From the NCBI GenBank assembly GCA_002342205.1, contig DDPN01000146.1, positions 1,759 through 15,762 on the forward strand: a stretch of 14,004 nucleotides of DNA, written 5' to 3'. This DNA comes from Chitinophagaceae bacterium UBA2467. GTDB taxonomy: Bacteria; Bacteroidota; Bacteroidia; Chitinophagales; Chitinophagaceae. This document shows positions 1-5,931 of the stretch, in pieces. Every line of letters begins with the position of its first letter. Positions within the stretch are counted from its first letter, which is position 1. The position numbers and the translations under genes were made by a program. A model generated the notes under the pieces. The model did no database searches, had not been told where the DNA came from, and saw only the letters and a program-made list of their open reading frames with translations.

Positions 1-643
1 ATGCTACAGCAACGGGCATCAGTTTCCCACTTTTTTTATATGCGGAAAAATGCTTTGCACTCACTTTATGTTTATGCCAGTGCATTCCAGTTAATGTAGG
101 CCCAAACACTTGCATTCGATACATCCCCACATTTCTACTTTGTGTTTCTGGATCTTTTGTATGAATTACAGGAAGGGTGATAAAGGGGCCTCCGTCTTTT
201 GGCCAGCAGGTTAAAACAGGAATCTTGGAAAGATCGGGGTTCTCTAAAATACACTCCTGACAAGCTCCTTTACCCTTGATTACTTTAGGCATCCAACTAG
301 CAAATTGTCCTAGCTTGGGCAACAATTTGAGTTTATCGATAATGTTCTCTTTTGGAGAAGATAATAGTTGAAACAACTCTTCGATTTCTTTTGCCACAGC
401 ATCTAAATGATCTACGCCCAGCGCCATGCACATGCGTCGCTCACTCCCATATGCGTTCATTAAAACTGGAAAATTGGTGCCGGTATTCTCAAACAAAAGC
501 GCCTTTCCCCCACCCCCAGATTTACTTACCCTATCAGTTATTTCGGCTATTTCTAGTTTCGGATCAACAAACTCTTTGATACGAACCAATTCGCCACTTT
601 CTTCCAAAGCCTTAATGAATTCAAGTTGATTTTTCCAGGCCAT
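1..643 (-). CDS. UbiD-family prenyl-FMN-dependent decarboxylase, N-terminal part (cut by left edge)
   Basis: No stop codon interrupts this frame from the ATG at 643 to the window edge, giving 214 residues that begin MAWKNQLEFIKALEESGELV. UbiD enzymes decarboxylate aromatic or unsaturated acids using prenylated FMN and a divalent metal; relatives act in ubiquinone or menaquinone synthesis. Visible family signs are the N-terminal helix ending in GELVRI, the CQEC segment near residue 128-131, and the cofactor/metal-site motif RNVGMYRMQ (about residues 170-178, Asn171 and Arg176), followed by a His-rich HWHKH stretch (188-192). The C-terminal half, including the catalytic Glu-Arg-Glu region, lies outside the window. 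The gene starts 38 bases after the epimerase stop on the same strand, and no clear promoter lies between them, so co-transcription is likely. A role in menaquinone synthesis is plausible for this phylum, but the substrate cannot be read from the sequence. Confidence 0.88.
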   Translation of the reverse strand, partial: MAWKNQLEFIKALEESGELVRIKEFVDPKLEIAEITDRVSKSGGGGKALLFENTGTNFPVLMNAYGSERRMCMALGVDHLDAVAKEIEELFQLLSSPKENIIDKLKLLPKLGQFASWMPKVIKGKGACQECILENPDLSKIPVLTCWPKDGGPFITLPVIHTKDPETQSRNVGMYRMQVFGPTLTGMHWHKHKVSAKHFSAYKKSGKLMPVAVA

Positions 644-681
644 CTTTTATTTTTTACAACTTCTTAAACAGTTTATTGGTC

Positions 682-1716
682 TTAATGTTCACTATTTATT
701 ACTCCGGTAAAGTGAATTCCAAGCCCAGCTTGATTGGAAAGCATGACACGACCATTATCAAATTGTAGACCTGTCGCTACATCTTGTTCTAATAACAAGG
801 GACCATCCATATCTAAGGCATCTGCCAATGGATGAAGCTGCGCTAATGCTGCGGAACCTATTGTTGACTCGTTCATACTCCCAAGCATAACTTGCAAACC
901 TAAACTTCGTGCTTCAGAAATCATTCGTTTGGCTGGAGTAATACCACCACACTTTGTCAATTTTATATTGATCCCATTAAAGTAGTGCGCACATTTTGCT
1001 ACATCTTTCTCCGTAACACAACTTTCATCTGCAAAAAGGGGAATCAAATTCATTTCTTTTAAAATGCGCATCCCCTCCCAATTATCTTTCGCAAGTGGCT
1101 GCTCAATTAATTCTACACCCAGCTCCTTTAATTTTGGAATCAAGACTAATGCCTCATCAAGTGTCCATCCAGCATTTGCATCTACCCGAAAAAGTTTGTC
1201 GGATTTTGTACGCAAAAAAGAGAGAAGGTTAAGATCATCAGGAGTGCCTACTTTGATTTTGTAGATGGGCCAGTCTCGTTCTTGCATTTTAATTGCCATT
1301 ATCGCTGCAGCGTCAATGCCAATGGTGTAGTCGGTTTTAGGCCCCTCTTGGTTACTGATACCCCAAATCGATTGTAATGATTTATTTTTCATTTTTCCAA
1401 ACAAATCCCATCCCGCAATATCTAAAGCCGCAATTAGAAAATTTGAGCCAGGTATCAAGTGATGTAAATAATGCCAATAACGCTCAGGATCAGTAAACGC
1501 GAATTTTTCAATACCCAATTTTTTACTCTCCAAAAGAGCAGTCATCTTTTCTAGCGAACTTTCTGGATAATACGAAATGGAAGGGGCCTCCCCATAGCCT
1601 TTCCAATTACCTAATGACAATTCAACAATTAGCGTGGGCTGATGAGTTTTAGTTCCCTTTGAAATTGTGAAAGGATAACGAAATTTAAGTTGGTGCGTCC
1701 AGTAGCGAACCTGCAT
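682..1716 (-). CDS. Dipeptide epimerase of the enolase superfamily (L-Ala-D/L-Glu epimerase-like)
   Basis: The 344-residue protein has the full muconate-lactonizing-type enolase fold layout: an N-terminal capping domain (about 1-115) and a TIM barrel. Catalytic and metal residues are in place: the Lys pair in YKIKVG (K153, K155), Mg ligands in VDAN (D179), IEQP (E205) and ADES (D230), and the second-face Lys in IKLTK (K252). The DMDGP motif (D302, D304) is the feature that in L-Ala-D/L-Glu epimerases contacts the dipeptide N-terminus, so a murein-peptide recycling role is favoured over muconate or O-succinylbenzoate chemistry. The exact dipeptide is inference; Bacteroidota members of this group vary in specificity. 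Start is ATG at 1716, 13 bases downstream of a TATCTTTG box. It lies 36 bases after the glucanotransferase stop and upstream of the UbiD-type gene on the same strand. Confidence 0.9.
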   Translation of the reverse strand: MQVRYWTHQLKFRYPFTISKGTKTHQPTLIVELSLGNWKGYGEAPSISYYPESSLEKMTALLESKKLGIEKFAFTDPERYWHYLHHLIPGSNFLIAALDIAGWDLFGKMKNKSLQSIWGISNQEGPKTDYTIGIDAAAIMAIKMQERDWPIYKIKVGTPDDLNLLSFLRTKSDKLFRVDANAGWTLDEALVLIPKLKELGVELIEQPLAKDNWEGMRILKEMNLIPLFADESCVTEKDVAKCAHYFNGINIKLTKCGGITPAKRMISEARSLGLQVMLGSMNESTIGSAALAQLHPLADALDMDGPLLLEQDVATGLQFDNGRVMLSNQAGLGIHFTGVINSEH

Positions 1717-1729
1717 AAAAAGATTTATG

Positions 1730-1737
1730 CAAAGATA
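1730..1737 (-). promoter_or_regulatory. -7 promoter element (TATCTTTG) of the epimerase gene
   Basis: On the minus strand this reads TATCTTTG, an exact match to the Bacteroidota -7 element TAnnTTTG, inside the 36-base gap between the glucanotransferase stop and the epimerase start. No good TTTG box is visible at the -33 position. It suggests the epimerase and UbiD-type genes can be transcribed separately from the gene before them. Confidence 0.5.
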
Positions 1738-1752
1738 ATTCGAGGAATCTTG

Positions 1753-4446
1753 TTATGCACGGCCTGCATTGACAATGGCGTCCCTAATTAATGTTGTGAA
1801 AGCTTTATTTTCTATTAATTCTTCCACCTTGACATGCATCCGATACTGCCAATAATTCTTTGGATTGGCTGGGTCATTAATTCTTTCATCACCCGGGTGA
1901 GTTCTCCGGATCATCTCGCTCATTCCCATAAGATCTTGTATTTGAAAAATGCTCCACATGGCAGGCGAATTTAAATGTTGCTCCACAATGGCGCGATTGA
2001 TCCATGCTTCACAAAACTGGGGAGCGTCACCCCATTGATGCATTTCATGGTTATAGAAATATTGCGTGCGTTGCCTGTTCTCTTCCCACCATCCTCTAAT
2101 TGTACTCATATCGTGCGTAGAAGGTGTTACTACAGCTAGATAGGGAGAATCGGCAGGATTAAAAAATGACTTAGTAGGATCTTTCGGCATTCGTTGTATC
2201 TCCAAGCTAAGAATTCCTGTTTGTTGCATTACATCTGGCACACAGTGAGGTACCATACCCAGGTCCTCACCACAGATTAACATATTTGTAGACTCCTTTA
2301 AAAAAGGCAACTTTTGCATAGCTTCCTGGTACCAAAAATGATCTTGCCTTCTATAAAAATAGTCATGATAGAGCTCCATCAATTTCTCTCGTATGGTTGG
2401 AGCGCATTGCTTAAACGACCAGGTTTTATCAATACTAATTCTGAAATGAAATTGTTTTTGATGTGAACCTGGTTCTTCAAATAAAAGAACATTTGCTATT
2501 AGCTCGAACATCCCCTCTTTGACTTTAGTGGATAGCCCTTGTGCTGAATTATGTTCAAAATATTCTTCAATCTTTATTTGAGTATCAAAAGCAGGTGCAA
2601 TTATCCACGCACCATTTTGGTCTTTCAACAAAAATTGTTCCTTGACTATAAATTGCTGTTCACCAAAAATTTCCCAAAGTACTTCATCTGTAATGTAGGG
2701 CTTGCAAAAACGAGCATAATCAAATTGAATTCCTCTTGCAGTAAACTCATCTATTCCTACTGGTAAACATGGCACAAATCTTCCTAAAATACCTTGCACT
2801 GCATGTGTAGGGATACTCCAAATTCTAAAGAAACCAAGTATATGATCAATTCGAAAAGTATCAAAATAACGGCTCATTTGTTCAAACCGTTGCTTCCACC
2901 AAGAAAAACCATCCTCTTGCATCTTTTTCCAATTGTAAGTTGGAAAGCCCCAGTTTTGGCCTATCGCAGTAAAATCATCAGGTGGAGCACCCGCTTGCCA
3001 ATCCATATTATAAAGTGAGGGGTCTACCCATGCATCTACTCCGTATCTGTAAATACCAATTGGAATGTCTCCTTTTAAGACCAGGCCTTTTTGGTGGGCA
3101 TAAGCCACTGCAGCAATAAGCTGCTGATGAAGATGAAATTGAACAAAACAGTAGAAATTGATTTTTCGCCTTGACTTACCGCTTTTAAAAAGCTCATCTA
3201 CTAACTCGTCAGAATAGTGATTGGCAGATGGCCATCTCTCAAATTTCGTAGTTCCAAACTCGTCCCTAAAATAGCAGAAGGCCGCATAGGGCTTTAACCA
3301 ATTTTTATTTTGTTGGAAGAAACTCTTGTAACTATCTGTTTCAAAACAACTATCTGCTTGTTCCTGATAAAGCTCCCAAAGAAAATCCCATTTTATACGT
3401 AAGACCGCTTCGTAATCTACTTTCTCCAATTGATTTAATTGATCTTGGACTTTACGTAACTGCCTTAATTTCTTAGCTTGTTTTGTTCCGGCAATTTCAG
3501 CAAGATTTATATAGATAGGATGTAATGCAAATGCTGAGATGGCTGCGTAGGGATAAGAATCAAGCCATGTATTAGTAGCGATGGTATCGTTAATAGGAAG
3601 CAATTGGATTAGTTTTATTCCAACCGCCTGCGCCCAATCTACTAACAATTTAATATCGGAAAACTCTCCAATTCCAAAACTGTTTTGTGTACGTAAACTA
3701 AAAACTGGAATCGACACACCTGCACCGCGCCACTTTTCATCCTTTTTATGAATAAACCCATCATGAATAACGATTTGATCAAACTTGTTATCAATCCAAT
3801 TAGGCAGAACTCTATTTTCACCCTGTTCAAATGCTATAAAATTTTTATTGGCACTATCCCAAATACCATACTTGTATTCGATAGAATTAGAACTATCAGA
3901 AACATCTAGTAAAATTTCCCACCAGTTATCTCTCTTTGTAAGTAGACTCGGCTGTTTTGTGTCCCAACATCCCAATTGAGCACTCGAACCAACTATACAA
4001 ACTTGGTGAGTCTCAGAAAGTAAAGGAGCCTTCACTTTAAATAAAAAAGAACCCTCACTTTTCGTTTTTCTAGAGATCTTTTTTGCCTTTGGTAGTAGAA
4101 CCTCTTGGAAAGGGGTAGTAAAAAAAGCATTTTCGTAATCCCCTGCATGATTCCAGGTGTCATAAAATAATACAGAGGTTGAATGAACAAGGGTGAAAAC
4201 TCTGTCATCGCCCCACTCCGCAATAATTGAACCATCCTGATTTTGCAATAAATATTTGTACTTTATAAGACTTTTTTGGCCCGTTATTGGGGCATCAATA
4301 GTTAACTGCCACGTTTCTGCATCGTAGTAAGACATTAAACAGGCATTCTGCCGAACCCCGCTTCCAAGCACAGGTATGTTCCCAACAACAAGTAGCCGTT
4401 GACCGTACTCAGTCTTGAATTTTATATTGAATTGGAGGCGTGGCAC
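1753..4446 (-). CDS. malQ: 4-alpha-glucanotransferase, GH77, DPE2-like with two N-terminal CBM20 domains
   Basis: This enzyme transfers alpha-1,4-glucan segments between maltooligosaccharides or glycogen-like acceptors in the cytoplasm (no signal peptide). The 897 residues are much longer than classic MalQ (about 500-690). They begin with two starch-binding CBM20-like modules (roughly 1-110 and 133-235; second one with VGSSAQLGCWD), followed by the GH77 barrel from about residue 243. GH77 landmarks: SFGIGEFSD (256-264), a KGDIPIG segment (458-464), nucleophile Asp534 in FRIDHI, acid/base Glu727 in CGEDLG, and Asp779 in STHDMS. About 130-190 residues separate nucleophile and acid/base, as in the plant cytosolic enzyme DPE2, which acts on maltose and heteroglycan; that substrate preference here is inference. 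The start is GTG at 4446: an in-frame stop lies a few codons upstream (4465-4467) and no ATG precedes the conserved LQFNIKF strand. Confidence 0.93.
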   Translation of the reverse strand: MPRLQFNIKFKTEYGQRLLVVGNIPVLGSGVRQNACLMSYYDAETWQLTIDAPITGQKSLIKYKYLLQNQDGSIIAEWGDDRVFTLVHSTSVLFYDTWNHAGDYENAFFTTPFQEVLLPKAKKISRKTKSEGSFLFKVKAPLLSETHQVCIVGSSAQLGCWDTKQPSLLTKRDNWWEILLDVSDSSNSIEYKYGIWDSANKNFIAFEQGENRVLPNWIDNKFDQIVIHDGFIHKKDEKWRGAGVSIPVFSLRTQNSFGIGEFSDIKLLVDWAQAVGIKLIQLLPINDTIATNTWLDSYPYAAISAFALHPIYINLAEIAGTKQAKKLRQLRKVQDQLNQLEKVDYEAVLRIKWDFLWELYQEQADSCFETDSYKSFFQQNKNWLKPYAAFCYFRDEFGTTKFERWPSANHYSDELVDELFKSGKSRRKINFYCFVQFHLHQQLIAAVAYAHQKGLVLKGDIPIGIYRYGVDAWVDPSLYNMDWQAGAPPDDFTAIGQNWGFPTYNWKKMQEDGFSWWKQRFEQMSRYFDTFRIDHILGFFRIWSIPTHAVQGILGRFVPCLPVGIDEFTARGIQFDYARFCKPYITDEVLWEIFGEQQFIVKEQFLLKDQNGAWIIAPAFDTQIKIEEYFEHNSAQGLSTKVKEGMFELIANVLLFEEPGSHQKQFHFRISIDKTWSFKQCAPTIREKLMELYHDYFYRRQDHFWYQEAMQKLPFLKESTNMLICGEDLGMVPHCVPDVMQQTGILSLEIQRMPKDPTKSFFNPADSPYLAVVTPSTHDMSTIRGWWEENRQRTQYFYNHEMHQWGDAPQFCEAWINRAIVEQHLNSPAMWSIFQIQDLMGMSEMIRRTHPGDERINDPANPKNYWQYRMHVKVEELIENKAFTTLIRDAIVNAGRA

Positions 4447-4489
4447 AGGGTATAAGCAATCAGGCTATTGTGTGTACGAAACACATTAT

Positions 4490-4497
4490 CAAAAATA
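4490..4497 (-). promoter_or_regulatory. Candidate -7 promoter element (TATTTTTG) of the glucanotransferase gene
   Basis: The minus strand reads TATTTTTG, matching TAnnTTTG, 43 bases before the GTG start. A TTTG box occurs at 4522-4525 on the same strand, but the 24-base spacing is longer than the usual 19-21. Together with the plus-strand element at 4565-4572 it forms a divergent promoter pair in the 137-base gap 4447-4583. Confidence 0.4.
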
Positions 4498-4564
4498 GTG
4501 AAAATCAGTTATTCGGAACGACAAAAACAAGGCATAACAATTTCACAAATTGCCTTTTGGAGCG

Positions 4565-4572
4565 TAGTTTTG
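4565..4572 (+). promoter_or_regulatory. -7 promoter element (TAGTTTTG) of the small membrane-protein pair
   Basis: TAGTTTTG is an exact TAnnTTTG match ending 11 bases before the ATG at 4584. A weak TTTC lies at the -33 position (4541-4544, 20-base spacer). Transcription would start only a few bases before the ATG, giving a nearly leaderless message. Confidence 0.5.
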
Positions 4573-4583
4573 CAAAAAAAATT

Positions 4584-4739
4584 ATGGAAAATACTAATAA
4601 GCAAAAAGGCATCTGGTGGCTTGTATTCTTTGCTTCAACTGCAGCATTGGGATGGGCTATTTTCTCACATTGGGAATGGCTGACCTTAATTCTACCTTTT
4701 CAAACAACTGCTTTTGTAAAGGCGATGGACATCATGTAA
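4584..4739 (+). CDS. Small membrane protein of 51 residues, function unknown
   Basis: The peptide starts MENTNKQKGIWWLVFF. It has a short charged N-terminus, one clear hydrophobic helix (about residues 9-27, rich in W, A and F), and a second semi-hydrophobic stretch WEWLTLILPFQTTAFVKAMD with conserved-looking W, P and K/D residues. I favour this ATG over longer in-frame extensions because a -7 promoter box ends 11 bases upstream and the upstream in-frame residues look non-coding and overlap the glucanotransferase promoter. It is followed after 13 bases by the YqaE-like gene, so the two are almost certainly co-transcribed. I do not recognise a named family. It may be a partner or small stress-related inner-membrane peptide; that is inference. 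Confidence 0.65.
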   Translation: MENTNKQKGIWWLVFFASTAALGWAIFSHWEWLTLILPFQTTAFVKAMDIM

Positions 4740-4752
4740 TTGGTCAGGTTTT

Positions 4753-5103
4753 ATGCGTTTTGCTCTTTTTTTATTTTTTCTAATTATATCCTTTTCGCTA
4801 AAGGCATCTTACTCCCCCTCTCTTTCATTGAATAGTTCAACGGGGCAAATAATAGCTGAAAGTGAGGCGGGCAAACAATCGTACAAAGCAAAGAGCCTCC
4901 TTCGAAAATTTTGGCGTAAGGCTCAGGATGTCGATAACGATTTGGCTTTTTTAATCATTCTTGCTGTGATTCTTCCATTTCTTGCAGTTTATCTCAAAGA
5001 GGGAAAAGTCAATTCCCGTTTTTGGATAAGCTTACTACTTACGGCATTGTTTTGGCTACCCGGAGTCATTTATTCCTTACTTGTAGTACTTAACAAAGAT
5101 TAA
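4753..5103 (+). CDS. YqaE/Pmp3-like (UPF0057) membrane protein with N-terminal signal segment
   Basis: The 116-residue protein ends in a two-helix module of the YqaE/Pmp3 proteolipid type: a first helix LAFLIILAVILPFLAVYLKEG (about 64-84) and a second FWISLLLTALFWLPGVIYSLL (about 90-110). The typical ILPFLAVYLK and W(L/I)PG(V/I)IYSL signatures are present. Pmp3-type proteins are usually only about 50-60 residues and affect membrane potential and cation tolerance in yeast and plants. Here the module is preceded by a signal-peptide-like hydrophobic N-terminus (1-18) and a Ser/Lys-rich spacer (19-62), an extended form. The role in bacteria is not well defined. It is downstream of the 51-residue membrane peptide (13-base gap), and its message ends at the hairpin terminator at 5123-5152. 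Confidence 0.8.
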   Translation: MRFALFLFFLIISFSLKASYSPSLSLNSSTGQIIAESEAGKQSYKAKSLLRKFWRKAQDVDNDLAFLIILAVILPFLAVYLKEGKVNSRFWISLLLTALFWLPGVIYSLLVVLNKD

Positions 5104-5122
5104 CTTCACCCAACTCACTAAT

Positions 5123-5152
5123 AAAAAAGCCTCCGTTGTGGAGGCTTTTTTT
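5123..5152. terminator. Bidirectional intrinsic terminator between the YqaE-like gene and rplT
   Basis: A perfect 7-bp stem AGCCTCC / GGAGGCT with loop GTTGT is flanked by six A on the left and seven T on the right. It therefore has a U-tract in either direction. It sits 19 bases after the YqaE-like stop and 25 bases after the rplT stop, serving the two converging units. Confidence 0.9.
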
Positions 5153-5177
5153 ATGTCGCTTAAATTAGCAGTACCGT

Positions 5178-5522
5178 TTATTTCACAGACTGAATCAAGC
5201 TTTTAAATGTTTCTGGATTATTCATAGCTAAATCAGCAAGAACTTTACGATCCAGCTCGATTCCTTTATCCTGTAATTTTTTGATAAAAACAGAATAAGT
5301 CAATCCCTCTTCGCGCACCGCTGCGTTGATACGAGCGATCCAAAGTGAACGATATTCTCTTTTTTTCAGCTTACGACCCACGAACATGTAGGTCATACCT
5401 TTTTCAACAACATTCTTAGCTACAGTAAGGACGTTTTTACGTTTTCCATAAAAACCCTTGGCTTGTTTTAATATCTTTTTACGTCTAGCTTTTGACGCAA
5501 CGGCATTTTTTGAACGTGGCAT
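5178..5522 (-). CDS. rplT: 50S ribosomal protein L20
   Basis: This 114-residue basic protein is full length for L20, starting MPRSKNAVASKARRKKILKQ. It has the family's extended Lys/Arg-rich N-terminal tail (1-55) followed by a globular helical part containing SLWIARINAA and ending near NPETFKSLI. L20 binds 23S rRNA and is needed early in large-subunit assembly; in several bacteria it also represses its own operon by binding a leader RNA. It follows rpmI by 36 bases on the same strand, the normal pairing, and its transcript ends at the 5123-5152 hairpin. The candidate leader upstream of rpmI would be the natural place for feedback by this protein. Confidence 0.98.
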   Translation of the reverse strand: MPRSKNAVASKARRKKILKQAKGFYGKRKNVLTVAKNVVEKGMTYMFVGRKLKKREYRSLWIARINAAVREEGLTYSVFIKKLQDKGIELDRKVLADLAMNNPETFKSLIQSVK

Positions 5523-5558
5523 AGTACTTTAATTAAATTAGTTAAGATAAAAGTCAGC

Positions 5559-5756
5559 TTACTTTAAACGAAGTAAACGTTTAACAAAATCAACATGAGA
5601 TTTTGCAACTGTACCGTCTAAGCGCATATTACGCTTGCGTTTTTTTGACTTCTTTGTAAGGATGTGACGTTTGAAACTTTTTTGATGCATGATCTTACCT
5701 GTACCAGTCACTTTGAAGCGCTTTTTGGCACTGGAATTAGTTTTCACCTTTGGCAT
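5559..5756 (-). CDS. rpmI: 50S ribosomal protein L35
   Basis: The 65-residue protein begins MPKVKTNSSAKKRFKVTGTG and contains the L35 hallmarks: the K-rich N-terminus, a HILTKKSKKRKR basic run, and a closing VKRLLRLK-type helix. It is the usual length for L35. It is first in a two-gene unit with rplT. Unlike the standard order, it is not directly behind infC: a metalloprotease gene, a terminator (5868-5898), a promoter (5837-5844) and a roughly 75-base structured leader lie in between. Confidence 0.98.
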   Translation of the reverse strand: MPKVKTNSSAKKRFKVTGTGKIMHQKSFKRHILTKKSKKRKRNMRLDGTVAKSHVDFVKRLLRLK

Positions 5757-5779
5757 TGTACCAATATTTAATTTTTAAC

Positions 5780-5825
5780 CCTTGAGGCATTCCCCACAGG
5801 GGGACCTTTTTCGAACCTCTTCAGG
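5780..5825 (-). promoter_or_regulatory. Candidate structured 5' leader of rpmI-rplT (possible L20 autoregulatory site)
   Basis: Between the putative transcription start (about 5830) and the rpmI ATG, the minus-strand RNA can form an inner hairpin TCCCC-CTGT-GGGGA (5791-5804). This is enclosed by an outer stem GAGG/CCTC (5816-5819 with 5784-5787), extended across an internal loop by CCT/AGG (5823-5825 with 5780-5782). L20 is known to repress rpmI/rplT or infC operons through leader structures in Firmicutes and Proteobacteria, so such a role is possible here. I cannot match this structure to a known leader class by eye. Confidence 0.35.
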
Positions 5826-5836
5826 CAATAAGGCCG

Positions 5837-5844
5837 CAAAGCTA
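5837..5844 (-). promoter_or_regulatory. Promoter of rpmI-rplT (-7 TAGCTTTG)
   Basis: The minus strand reads TAGCTTTG, an exact -7 element. ATTG lies 19 bases upstream (5864-5867), three of four bases of the -33 TTTG box at the expected spacing. It lies immediately after the metalloprotease terminator, so rpmI-rplT can be expressed independently of thrS-infC. Confidence 0.6.
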
Positions 5845-5867
5845 CACCATATTCCTTGATATTCAAT

Positions 5868-5898
5868 AAAAAAATGGCTCCTGATTATTTCAGGAGCC
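5868..5898 (-). terminator. Intrinsic terminator after the metalloprotease gene
   Basis: Read on the minus strand: a perfect 9-bp stem GGCTCCTGA / TCAGGAGCC (5890-5898 with 5876-5884), a 5-base loop, and then a run of seven T (5868-5874, interrupted from the stem by one A). It lies about 33 bases past the metalloprotease stop and closes the thrS-infC-metalloprotease unit before the rpmI promoter. Confidence 0.88.
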
Positions 5899-5931
5899 AC
5901 CTTAAATTAAATTAAAAGAAGTACTTTCTAT

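Noticed and set aside
352..629. Two plus-strand frames (352-579 and 426-629)
   Set aside because: They are antisense to the UbiD-type gene, whose minus-strand frame is open to the window edge and carries recognisable motifs.
2551..4235. Short open frames on both strands within the glucanotransferase gene (2551-2766, 2794-3018, 3642-3830, 3785-3979, 4032-4235)
   Set aside because: All lie wholly inside a full-length gene with intact catalytic motifs and show no family features.
4440..4583. In-frame upstream extension of the 51-residue membrane peptide to 99 residues
   Set aside because: The extension begins at the 5' end of the glucanotransferase gene, runs through the divergent promoter region, and has unlikely composition. 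The promoter box at 4565-4572 places the start at 4584.
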